A DNA stretch of 64,000 nt, from assembly GCA_965232575.1 (NCBI GenBank), contig CBDDPZ010000007.1, positions 310,001 through 374,000 on the forward strand, given 5' to 3'. This DNA is from Bin5 sp965232575 (GTDB taxonomy: Bacteria > Chloroflexota > Anaerolineae > Caldilineales > Caldilineaceae). The number at the start of each line of letters is the position of its first letter. Positions within the stretch are counted from its first letter, which is position 1. A model generated the notes under the pieces. It was not told the DNA's origin and searched no databases. It saw only the letters and a list, made by a program, of their open reading frames with translations. The position numbers and the translations under genes are program-made. Below, in pieces: positions 8,749-18,565 of the stretch.

Positions 8749-9569
8749 TCACTCACTTCCTCTATCCGCCAAGTCAACACATCCAACCTCTTGGTGAAAT
8801 GGAGCAGGGGCTCTGTATCCGGAAGAAATATCCCGTGCGCCTGCGCCACCCAATTGCGCTTGAACTCCGCCTCGGCCGGCTGTAGCGGCCAGGGCGTATG
8901 GTGGATCTCACAACGATAGACGCGCCCCCTGCTGTCCACACTGTACAGACAGTACCTCTCCATCAGCCACTGCTCCAGCGAGTCGGGAGCCGCCTGGTAG
9001 ACCGGACCTGTCGGCCGGTAGACAGCCCTGAAATCAGCCTCCGGCGCGCCTCTGTGTGTACGCTTGCTTTGGTAACGAATGCCTTCATCTTTAAGCCTGC
9101 ACTCCATCTGCGCCCGAAAATAGGGCAAATGATAGAATCGCCGCGCCATCGCCACCGCCAGCGGGTTGCCCGCGTCCAAGCTGAAAAAGAACACGCCCGG
9201 CCTTGGCTCCTCCCCACAGCTACTCTTTACGTAAGTGCGCACATTTAGTTCCGAAAAAGAGGAAACCCACGGCACCGCCGGCAGAAACCGCTGCCGCACG
9301 CCCCACATACGAAAAGGGACCACCGTCACCCACGCCTCATCCTCGAATGTATCCAACACAACGCCAGGCGGCAGCAACTTTGCAATTTGCGAGGCTGAAA
9401 TGGGCCAGTGGGCAAACAGCAGGTCCCGCCACGACTGAAACATAAACCACGAACGAACGGGCAGGGGCCAGGGGCGGTGTCCCTGTTGGGCAAGAATGTC
9501 AGTCGAACTAGCCTGACCGTGCCGCCACAGGGAGGCAAGGGGGAAGTTTCTCATCTGTCTTTTCTTCAC
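8745..9569 (-). CDS. DUF2071 (YqjF-like) family protein
   Basis: 274 residues from a GTG at 9569 that overlaps the stop of the upstream peptidase gene as GTGA; an alternative Met at 9443 would give 232 residues and the usual family start (FQSWRDLLFAHWPI). DUF2071 proteins adopt the acetoacetate-decarboxylase-like fold. Typical segments are LPPGVVLDTFEDEAWVTVVP, SELNVRTYV and GVFFFSLDAGN. The molecular function of the family is unknown. The coupling to a peptidase upstream and DedA downstream makes a three-gene unit. Confidence 0.85.
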   Translation of the reverse strand: MKKRQMRNFPLASLWRHGQASSTDILAQQGHRPWPLPVRSWFMFQSWRDLLFAHWPISASQIAKLLPPGVVLDTFEDEAWVTVVPFRMWGVRQRFLPAVPWVSSFSELNVRTYVKSSCGEEPRPGVFFFSLDAGNPLAVAMARRFYHLPYFRAQMECRLKDEGIRYQSKRTHRGAPEADFRAVYRPTGPVYQAAPDSLEQWLMERYCLYSVDSRGRVYRCEIHHTPWPLQPAEAEFKRNWVAQAHGIFLPDTEPLLHFTKRLDVLTWRIEEVSE

Positions 9570-11290
9570 TCTCCGTAAATCCAGAGAGCGATAAGATCGT
9601 CGATCGGTGTGTCGCTGTGACGCCGGAATACACCCAAAAGATCCTCGGCATAGGCGATCCCGTAGCGATGTGTCTGCGCATAATCAAGCAGAGCCGCGAA
9701 GAACGCCTCGTCACCAATCCGTTCACGTACCGCGTGCAGGAAAAGTGGTCCTTTTCTATAGATGATATTGATATAATTGCTTTGATCGAACCCCACGACA
9801 GCGCCGCTGACCGGCCTGTCTATCCCCAGATTCCGCGCCGCATTGTAGCGGTAGAGAAAGACATTCTCCATCATCGCGGTCTGCATTTGCGGCCAGTCCA
9901 CCGCCTCGTAATAGAGATAGACCGCATAATTGGCAAGTGACTCGTCTAGCCACGGCTCATCCGGCTGGTCGTTGCCTATCAGGTTGAAAAACCACTGGTG
10001 GGCAACCTCGTGGGGCGTGGCGATGCTGAAACCGCCGCCGGCCTCAGTGTAAAAGTTGGCCGCCAGTGCCAGAAGCCCGGCATGCTCCATCCCAAACGCG
10101 GTCGTCGGCAACGGTACAACATCCAGCTCGCGATACGGATAGTGACCGAACATGCCGTTAAAGACGCCCAGGCTGCCCGTTGTATAGCTCAGTGCCGTCT
10201 GCGCAGATGTTAGCCCCCCAACCGGATAGTACGAGTTGACCGTTATCCCATCCACCTCTTCACTGATCGCCTCCCAGCGGTCGGTCACGGCCGCATAAAA
10301 GGAGCGCACCGGCCCCGCTGCAATCCGCCACGTGGTCGTGCCGTCATCATTGGGTTCCTGCGCCAGCGTCGAGCCGCTCGCGACCACTGAAAGCGCCTGA
10401 GGCGCCGTCAGTTCCACCTGATAGAAACCAATGTCCGCAAAAAGCGAGTCACCGAAGCTGGCGCCGGCGAACAGGTCCCAACCCCTATGGTCATAAACTG
10501 CCAGCGTGGGATAAAAGCCGGCCAGATCATAGACGCCATCCACAAACCCGTATAGGCCCGCCCCCGCCGTACCGGCATTTACCCGCGTCGGCAGCGTTGC
10601 CTGAAACCAGAGCGTCACATCCGTTGTAGCCCCCGCGGCCAGCCCGCCGTCAAGCAGGATATGCGCCACCGTACCGTCGAAAAGATGCCCTACGTCCACG
10701 ACCTTCCCGTCAACCAGCGCCCGGCTGACCTGGGCTGAGCCCTCGTAGGCAGGCAAATTGGGATACAGCCGGAAATAGAGCTCGCTGAGCCTGGTCTCCT
10801 CCTGATTTGTGACACGCACCCGCTGTACACCCTCCAGCCTCGGAACTTCACCCGGCACGAGGCGAACTTGGATAAAATAATGGGGCGCGTCAGGCAGCTG
10901 GGCCGCATCCTCGTCAAAATCTTCCAGCAGCGTCTCGCCGTAGATCGAGTAGTCGCTCAGATCAATATCCGGCGTCGGAAAAGGAGGCGGTTCCTCTGAG
11001 GGCTCTGGGATCTGTGTGGGCGTAAGCGGCGGGGCTGTTGGCTCTGGTGTAGGGATCGCAGGGACAACTGTAGCTGAAGGAGTTGGCGCAAGGATGATGA
11101 CCTCCGGTTCTTCAGTTGTCGGATTCGCCTCTCTGTTACAAGCGGCCAGCACCATCGCCAGCGCAGTTGCAACAGTAAACAGAGCGGCGAAACGAAGTTG
11201 TAGTCGACTCCGGCAACCGCGCCTCTGGACCGCGCACTCTGCACTCTTTTCACAGGCAGACCGTTGAAGGACATGGGTTGCCGGTACCAT
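9566..11290 (-). CDS. M1-type zinc metallopeptidase, predicted lipoprotein
   Basis: 574 residues. A lipobox (LAAC, Cys51) follows a hydrophobic run, then a Pro/Thr-rich linker, so the mature protein is probably tethered outside the membrane; the true start may be some 25-30 residues downstream of the one listed. The catalytic signature is HEVAHQWFF with the distal Glu in WLDESLANYA (HEXXH-N18-E), which is M1/gluzincin. The N-terminal beta domain (LSELYFRLYPNLPAYEG, LWFQATLPTRV) fits the M1 family. It is likely an aminopeptidase acting on exported peptides. First gene of the unit with DUF2071 and DedA. Confidence 0.88.
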   Translation of the reverse strand: MVPATHVLQRSACEKSAECAVQRRGCRSRLQLRFAALFTVATALAMVLAACNREANPTTEEPEVIILAPTPSATVVPAIPTPEPTAPPLTPTQIPEPSEEPPPFPTPDIDLSDYSIYGETLLEDFDEDAAQLPDAPHYFIQVRLVPGEVPRLEGVQRVRVTNQEETRLSELYFRLYPNLPAYEGSAQVSRALVDGKVVDVGHLFDGTVAHILLDGGLAAGATTDVTLWFQATLPTRVNAGTAGAGLYGFVDGVYDLAGFYPTLAVYDHRGWDLFAGASFGDSLFADIGFYQVELTAPQALSVVASGSTLAQEPNDDGTTTWRIAAGPVRSFYAAVTDRWEAISEEVDGITVNSYYPVGGLTSAQTALSYTTGSLGVFNGMFGHYPYRELDVVPLPTTAFGMEHAGLLALAANFYTEAGGGFSIATPHEVAHQWFFNLIGNDQPDEPWLDESLANYAVYLYYEAVDWPQMQTAMMENVFLYRYNAARNLGIDRPVSGAVVGFDQSNYINIIYRKGPLFLHAVRERIGDEAFFAALLDYAQTHRYGIAYAEDLLGVFRRHSDTPIDDLIALWIYGE

Positions 11291-11543
11291 CTGTCTCGTC
11301 CCCTATTGCCCGCCCCCGACTCCAGACCTCCTGCCGGTTGCTGCCCGCCGCTGCAGGGCGGATTCCTGGTAGCAACAACCTGATCTGGTGACGAGCAAAA
11401 CTGGCGATCTGTTAAGGCTCAGTGCAGGCAGCCCTCCGGGTTAGCGATGGCAGCCCGGAAATGCCTTCCGTCAGTTCGCATTCGGGACGAAACCCCCGCC
11501 GCGGAGCGCGTGCCCCGCCATGCACATGGCCCTGCCGTAGCCT

Positions 11544-12479
11544 CTACGACGGCGGACCCAAATCCGGAGACTCCCGCTGCAAGCTCTCGATAAGTCGCTT
11601 GGCTTCCATACTGAGAGGCACGGGCAGCTCGACCACCACCTCCACCAGCAAGTCTCCCCGCTTCTTGCTATCTTTCACATCCGGCATGCCCTGCTCTTTC
11701 AACCGGAAAACCTTCCCGTTCTGCGTGTCCGGCGGGATCGTCAGCGCCACCGCCCCCTGCAAGGTATCCACGCGTGCCTCGCCCCCAAGGAGCGCGACAA
11801 AAAGGTCCACGGGAACCTTTGTGCGCAGGTCGATCCCCTCCACCTCAAAATCCTTGTGCGACTGGACCGACACCGTCATGATCAGGTCGCCGGCGCGAAC
11901 CTTCGAGCCCGTCCTGACCCCGGCCGGGATCGTCACTTCGAACCGGGAATCGCCCTGCTGCACCGTCCGCTTTGTCCCCATGAACGCCTCTTCCAGCGTG
12001 ATCTCTACCGAGACCGTCTGGTCGCTGTTGGGGCGGCCGAAACTGGGATGATGCGCCTGCCGGGTCGCTTTGCGTGTCTGCGCAGGTCCTCCGCCAAAAA
12101 GCTGCTGAAAGAAATCAGAAAAAGTGCCGCCGCCGGCAATACCCCCAAACATCTGCTCAAACTCTTCAGGACTCACCGTCCGGCCCTGCTGGCGCTCCGC
12201 GCCGCCGGCATTGTACCACTGTGACCAATCGAAATTCTGTCCGCTCTGCTCGTACTGCTGCCACTGGGCGCCGAACTTGTCGTACGTCCGCCGCTTCGCA
12301 TCGTCAGACAGAACCGCATAGGCCTCACTGATCTCTTTGAACTTCTGTTCAGCAGCCGCATCGCCTTCGTTGACATCGGGATGATACTTGCGGGCCAACT
12401 TTCGATACGCCTTCTTGATGTCATCAGCGCTCGCCTTGCGGCGCACGCCCAGCACTGAGTAGTAGTCCCTATAGTCCAC
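11544..12479 (-). CDS. cbpA: DnaJ C-terminal-domain co-chaperone, CbpA type
   Basis: 311 residues: J domain (residues 1-70) with YHPDVN carrying the HPD needed to trigger DnaK ATPase, a Gly/Phe-Gln-rich linker, then two client-binding beta domains (SVEITLEEAFMGTKRTV; DLFVALLGGEARVDTLQG). The CXXCXGXG zinc fingers of classical DnaJ are absent, so this is the CbpA/type II form. It lies about 180 bases downstream of dnaK on the same strand; the gap contains hairpins. Works with the adjacent DnaK. Confidence 0.93.
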   Translation of the reverse strand: MDYRDYYSVLGVRRKASADDIKKAYRKLARKYHPDVNEGDAAAEQKFKEISEAYAVLSDDAKRRTYDKFGAQWQQYEQSGQNFDWSQWYNAGGAERQQGRTVSPEEFEQMFGGIAGGGTFSDFFQQLFGGGPAQTRKATRQAHHPSFGRPNSDQTVSVEITLEEAFMGTKRTVQQGDSRFEVTIPAGVRTGSKVRAGDLIMTVSVQSHKDFEVEGIDLRTKVPVDLFVALLGGEARVDTLQGAVALTIPPDTQNGKVFRLKEQGMPDVKDSKKRGDLLVEVVVELPVPLSMEAKRLIESLQRESPDLGPPS

Positions 12480-12515
12480 TGATCCGTTCTCCGCTGATCC
12501 CTAACTGCGGTTTTC

Positions 12516-12555
12516 AGTTTTTAGTGGTCTGTGCCGTTACTGAAAACTAAAAACT
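12516..12555. repeat. inverted repeat in the dnaK-cbpA spacer
   Basis: AGTTTTTAGT at 12516-12525 is the exact reverse complement of ACTAAAAACT at 12546-12555, with 20 bases between. It is an AT-rich stem unlike the surrounding GC-rich DNA, about 36 bases upstream of the cbpA start; it may mark the cbpA promoter or control region. Function unknown. Confidence 0.5.
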
Positions 12556-12579
12556 AGCTACTGCCGTTTCCAGGGACGC

Positions 12580-12606
12580 GAAACCGGGCACAGGGCACCC
12601 GGTTTC
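12580..12606 (-). terminator. stem-loop after dnaK
   Basis: GAAACCGGG (12580-12588) pairs perfectly with CCCGGTTTC (12598-12606), nine bases per arm with a 9-base loop, 54 bases past the dnaK stop. There is no following T run, so it may be a partial terminator or an mRNA-stabilising stem that makes cbpA expression lower than dnaK. Confidence 0.5.
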
Positions 12607-12660
12607 TCATCATCTTATCGTTACTGCGCCCAGGTCGGCAATCCTGGTTCAAATCACCGC

Positions 12661-14571
<1,911 letters not shown>

Positions 14572-14679
14572 CTGTCCTAGGCCTCCTGTACAAGATGATG
14601 CCGGGCGCCCGTCCGTTCCACGCTACAGCCGCCCAGTCCATGACTCCATTTATGAACTGTCCTTAACACCTGTTTACTT

Positions 14680-14734
14680 AATACTCTTCTATAATTATAA
14701 AAAATTTCTGTAAGTATGGTATTGGGCGAGTATT
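14680..14734 (-). promoter_or_regulatory. AT-rich promoter-like region upstream of dnaK
   Basis: On the minus strand a TATAAT (14694-14699) sits about 125 bases before the dnaK start in the most AT-rich segment nearby. It is enclosed by AATACTC (14680-14686) and GAGTATT (14728-14734), a 7-base inverted pair; the distal half reads GCTAATACTC, vaguely like half of a CIRCE site. No good -35 at 17 bases was found. Confidence 0.4.
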
Positions 14735-14824
14735 AGCAATTCGTTTGAATTTGTCCACGATGATCATACGCATCCTGTCCAATTCGAAACGGACAGAGAT
14801 TACGCCGCCCCTTGCCGCCTCTAG

Positions 14825-14850
14825 CCACTGACCACTGGCCACTGTAGTTC
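14825..14850. repeat. tandem CCACTGN heptamers after the cysteine desulfurase-like gene
   Basis: Three head-to-tail units (CCACTGA, CCACTGG, CCACTGT) abut the stop codon of the minus-strand gene. A longer, related array ends the recJ gene at 42977-43011, followed by the same AGTTC. Confidence 0.6.
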
Positions 14851-16090
14851 AAATCCCGTCCAGGACCCGCACGCACTGGTCGATCTCATCCACCGTGTTG
14901 TAGTGGACCAGACCCAGCCGCAGCCAGCCGCCGCTCTCTTCAACGCCCATCCTCTCGCTAACTGTCTGCGCGTAAAAGTTTCCGTTCCACGCGAAAATGT
15001 TCTCCTCCGCAAGCGCCCGCGCCAGCTGTTCCGGCGTTGTCCCGCGTTTCCGCAACGAGACCGTCGCCACCCTCCTGTCCCAATCCGTCCGTTCCGTCAG
15101 ACCGTAGATGCGAATTCCCGGCACGCTGAGCAGATCGCTGACCAGACGCTCGGTCAGCAGCCGTTCATACGCGCCGATGACCGACCAGGCCGCCGTCAGC
15201 TTTCCCCTCCGACTGTCCGTGGGCCCTGCCCCGCCGTACTCGACCCCGATTCCGGCCAGATAATCGATAGCCGCGGTCACCCCCGCCATCCCTTCATGAT
15301 TCTGCGTGCCCGTCTCCCATTTGTCCGGCGGCCTGTCCCCGGCCGGGCGCACCCGGTAGGCCTCCATCCGCTCCCAGTGTTCCCGTCTGCCGTAGATCTG
15401 CCCACTGTGGGGGCCGAAAAACTTGTACGCAGAGCACGTCAGGAAATCGCACCCCAGTTCCTTCACGTCGATCAACCCGTGCGGCGCATACTGAACCGCG
15501 TCCACAAACGTGAGCGCGCCCACCTCCGCTGCCCAGCCGATGATCGTGCCCACGTCGTTGATCGTCCCCGTAGCGTTGCTGGCGTACCCGACCGCAACAA
15601 TCTTTGTACGGGGCGTGATCTGCCTCCGCACATCCTCCATATCCAGGGTGCCGCTCTCCACGTCCACGTCCGCCCATCGGACGCCCGCCCCCCGCTCCTG
15701 CGCAGCCAGCACCCACGGCATCACATTCGCATCATGGTCCAGCCTCGTAACCATGACTTCGTCCCCCGGCCCCAGCTCACGCGCCAGAGACCGGCTGACC
15801 TGAAACGTCAGGGTTGTCATGTTGTTGCCGAAAACTACCTCATCCGCGTCGCATCCCAACAAGTCTGACGCCGCCCTATGCGCCGCCTCGATCACCGCGT
15901 CAGTACGTATACTGGTCTCGAACAGACCGTGCGTATTCGAATTGCGCCGCGTCATGTAGTCGACCATCGCCGCAACTACGCTTTCGTGTACCTGCGTTCC
16001 TCCGGGACTGTCGAAAAAGACCGCCTGCCGGCCGTTGAACGCCTCCTGCAGCGCCGGGAACTGCCTTCGAACCTTCTCTACATTGAACAT
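14849..16090 (-). CDS. cysteine desulfurase-like PLP aminotransferase class V protein
   Basis: 413 residues. Class V PLP fold: the cofactor lysine is in CSAYKFFGPHSG, the ring-stacking His in TRLDHDANVMPW, and the Asp in LTFVDAVQYAPHG. Sequence layout matches the cysteine desulfurase-like (VC1184-type) branch rather than IscS/SufS, and I do not see a clear mobile catalytic-Cys loop, so sulfur transfer is uncertain. It lies 18 bases after sppA and is probably co-transcribed. No Fe-S assembly genes are adjacent. Confidence 0.88.
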   Translation of the reverse strand: MFNVEKVRRQFPALQEAFNGRQAVFFDSPGGTQVHESVVAAMVDYMTRRNSNTHGLFETSIRTDAVIEAAHRAASDLLGCDADEVVFGNNMTTLTFQVSRSLARELGPGDEVMVTRLDHDANVMPWVLAAQERGAGVRWADVDVESGTLDMEDVRRQITPRTKIVAVGYASNATGTINDVGTIIGWAAEVGALTFVDAVQYAPHGLIDVKELGCDFLTCSAYKFFGPHSGQIYGRREHWERMEAYRVRPAGDRPPDKWETGTQNHEGMAGVTAAIDYLAGIGVEYGGAGPTDSRRGKLTAAWSVIGAYERLLTERLVSDLLSVPGIRIYGLTERTDWDRRVATVSLRKRGTTPEQLARALAEENIFAWNGNFYAQTVSERMGVEESGGWLRLGLVHYNTVDEIDQCVRVLDGI

Positions 16091-16108
16091 GGCTCTCTCC
16101 TCGCAAGA

Positions 16109-17905
16109 TCATTTACTCTTCGGCAAACCGTCGGCCAGCATCCATACGCGTTCCCGCCCCATCAATGAGGAAACATCTCCCTGCAGGACCCCCAGCAGCG
16201 CCTCAGTCAATTCGGCGAAGCTTTCCCCGCCTGTAATTAAATCCAGGCTGCCTTCCGAAACAGGCGGGCGCGGCCGGTTCTGGTTCGCCTTCACCTGTAC
16301 CACCGGGACCGTTCCATCCGTCGGCAGGTCCGCGAGTTCGCAAAGCTGTTCAATGGCCGCGCCAAAGTCCCCGAGTTTATCCACCAACCCGCGCTCCAGC
16401 GCCTGCCTTCCCGTCCACACGCGCCCCCCGCACAGCTCTTCAAGCGAGTCCGGCTCCAGTTGCCGCGCTTCCGCCACCAACCGCTTGAAATTCTGATACG
16501 TGTAATCCATCAGCTCCTCAACTTTGTCCCGCTGCTCCCGCCTCCACGGCCCGTCGCTGGCGTAGATGTCCGCGTTCTCCCCCCGCTGGATCGGGAAACG
16601 CTTCGCCCCAATCTTTCCTTCCGCTTCGCTTGTAATCAGCTTGGCCATCACCACGCCGATGCTCCCCGTCAGCGTCGCCGGCTGGCATACGATCTTCTGC
16701 GCCGGCAGCGCTACATAGTAGCCGCCGCTGGCCGCCACATCCCCCATATATGCCACCACCGGTTTCTTTTTGTTAAGCAGTGTCAACTCCCGCCACATCA
16801 GATCGCTCGCCAGCGCCGAGCCGCCCCTCGAATCAATGTGCAGCAGCACGCCCGCCAGGCGCTCGTCTTTCAGTGCCGCCCGCACCAGCTGCTGGACCGT
16901 CGTGCTGCCCGCCGTGTTGCTGCCGACGATCGGCAGACCGCCGGGAAAGCGGCGGCTCTTGCCCGTCGTGATCATTCCGCTCAGCGAAACAACCCCGATC
17001 CTCTTCCTGTGCCGCCAGCGGGGCCGGCGGTAGAGAGTGCCGCGCGCCTGCTCATAAGGCACAATCCGTGCCTCATCCTTTCCCGCAACTGCCAGCGTTG
17101 CCGCCAGCTGGTCTTCGTAAACCATGCCGTCGGCCAGGCCCAGTTCTATCGTTTCGTTGGCGTTCAGTGGCGCTCTGTCGATAGCCGCGCGCACCACTTC
17201 TTCGTCGATGTCGCGGCCCCGGCTCATCGCCCCGACCATCTCCTCGTACCAGCTGCCCAGCATCCGTTCAATCTGTTCCCGGTGGGCATCGCTCATCTCC
17301 GCGCGCTCCAGGTTGTCGAGCGCCGTCTTCCAGGGCGCTACCTTCACCACATCCGCCTTGACGCCAATTCGCCGCAATGTCTCAGCCAGAAAGACCGGCT
17401 CAGCCCGCAATCCGAGCACGGTCCAGTCCGTGAGCGGCGAAACATAGATGCGGTCGGCCGCCGCTGCCATCACATACTCGGCGTTTCCGCACGACTCCAG
17501 AAAAACAACGACCTCCTTCCCCGCGGCACGGGGATTAAGCTCGCCGCTCCAGCCCCGGAAACGTTCAAAAAGGTCGGCCAGGGTCTGCGCCTGCGCAAGG
17601 CTGAGCTGTGCGCCCTTGACCAGAACCGCCACTCCCTGCACATCTGGGTCCCCCGCGATCCGACGCAGCGCATCGTGCAAAGACTCGACCGAGAGGGCCG
17701 GCTTGCCAAGCGAAAGAAAGTTGAGATACCGGGGGCGCTGCGGTGTCCGTTCCTGCAGCGGGCCAGAAAGTTCGAACAGCACGTAGTCAGCCCAGCTGCC
17801 CTTGGACAAACGCCGCACGATATTCGCAAGCCCGCACACGCAGACCTGCCACAGCAAAGAAATCCTTCGCACAAGCCAGCCAGCGCTCCTGCCTATGAAG
17901 CTCAT
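16109..17905 (-). CDS. sppA: signal peptide peptidase SppA, 67K type
   Basis: 598 residues from the ATG at 17905, preferred because GGGAG lies just upstream; a start at 17983 would add 26 unlikely residues. SppA is a membrane-bound self-compartmentalising serine/lysine protease that degrades cleaved signal peptides. The tandem-domain (long) form is seen: the N-terminal domain carries the lysine in VAPWKTALDNLE, and the C-terminal domain carries the serine in GDVAASGGYYVAL. An N-terminal hydrophobic segment (SLLWQVCVCGLANIV) is the probable anchor. First gene of a pair with the cysteine desulfurase-like gene. Confidence 0.92.
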   Translation of the reverse strand: MSFIGRSAGWLVRRISLLWQVCVCGLANIVRRLSKGSWADYVLFELSGPLQERTPQRPRYLNFLSLGKPALSVESLHDALRRIAGDPDVQGVAVLVKGAQLSLAQAQTLADLFERFRGWSGELNPRAAGKEVVVFLESCGNAEYVMAAAADRIYVSPLTDWTVLGLRAEPVFLAETLRRIGVKADVVKVAPWKTALDNLERAEMSDAHREQIERMLGSWYEEMVGAMSRGRDIDEEVVRAAIDRAPLNANETIELGLADGMVYEDQLAATLAVAGKDEARIVPYEQARGTLYRRPRWRHRKRIGVVSLSGMITTGKSRRFPGGLPIVGSNTAGSTTVQQLVRAALKDERLAGVLLHIDSRGGSALASDLMWRELTLLNKKKPVVAYMGDVAASGGYYVALPAQKIVCQPATLTGSIGVVMAKLITSEAEGKIGAKRFPIQRGENADIYASDGPWRREQRDKVEELMDYTYQNFKRLVAEARQLEPDSLEELCGGRVWTGRQALERGLVDKLGDFGAAIEQLCELADLPTDGTVPVVQVKANQNRPRPPVSEGSLDLITGGESFAELTEALLGVLQGDVSSLMGRERVWMLADGLPKSK

Positions 17906-18290
17906 TTCGGACTCCCTTCGTATCGACGCGCCCTCGGTGCAATACAAAACGCGGACGATGCCCTGCACCGCATATTTCTTCACTCCAAAGCCATACTATA
18001 CCCGCACGATCTGCTTGAGAAAAATCAACCCCCTGCGCGAGAGCGTGCAGTCCAGCCTTGGGGTCCCCCGGCCTGACCGACCCCGCTCCCTCCGCAAAAG
18101 GCCCGTAGGGGCACCCCTTGTGGGTGCCCTCTCACCCCCTGACAATGTTTTCCCGGATTCATACTCAACCCCTTTTTCGACTGCACCCGGCGCGCAAAAG
18201 TACTTTGAACCCTCAACGCATTTCAGGTTATGATGAAACACAACCGCAGTTACATCCCAGAGACTCGACGGCCAAACCCAAGCCTGTGCA
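17906..18290. other. intergenic region left of the mobile island
   Basis: No convincing gene. It contains the strong stem-loop at 18109-18129 and ends with the left copy of the island's direct repeat (18281-18290). The sppA promoter should lie near 17910-18000 but no clear hexamers were found. Confidence 0.5.
18109..18129. repeat. perfect GGGCACCC / GGGTGCCC stem-loop
   Basis: Arms at 18109-18116 and 18122-18129 are fully complementary with a 5-base loop; the flanks (CCGTAGGG before, CTCACCCCC after) resemble the GTAGGGGC-type dispersed palindromes common between genes in Chloroflexota and cyanobacteria. Only one copy is in the window, so repeat status is inference. Confidence 0.5.
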
Positions 18291-18310
18291 CAGGGCGATT
18301 GCATCTAAAT
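18291..18310 (+). repeat. solo ISAs1-type left terminal repeat
   Basis: Matches the right IS end at 17/20 bases in inverted orientation. No transposase remnant could be read in the 255 bases to its right (18311-18565), where I see no gene. Confidence 0.7.
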
Positions 18311-18565
18311 TGGATGGAAATGTTGATAAGTGGGGCAGGTAAAATGTAGTTGAAGGCTGAGCGCCTCTTGGTGGACTAGTTCGAATTAGACGGTAGGCCG
18401 GAGTGGAAACTGCGGAGAGCCAAGTCAGGCTTCTCATAGAAAGACTGGGAGTTAACGCTGGCGACGAGCAGAACGAGTCCAACTTTCAGCACTTCGCTGG
18501 CGATCCTGGATCCGCGGGTGCGGTTTTCGTAGAGACGATCTTTCAGCAATAGGAGGGCCATACCA

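Noticed and set aside
14572..14848. CIRCE or HAIR heat-shock operator upstream of dnaK
   Set aside because: Only a partial half-site-like sequence and a 7-base inverted pair were found; no perfect 9-9-9 element.
14849..16090. Calling the class V protein SufS or IscS
   Set aside because: The motif layout is of the cysteine desulfurase-like branch, no clear catalytic Cys loop, and no suf/isc partner genes are adjacent.
16460..18076. 538-codon plus-strand frame opposite sppA
   Set aside because: Same reason: Arg/Pro/Gln-rich nonsense, antisense of SppA with intact catalytic residues.
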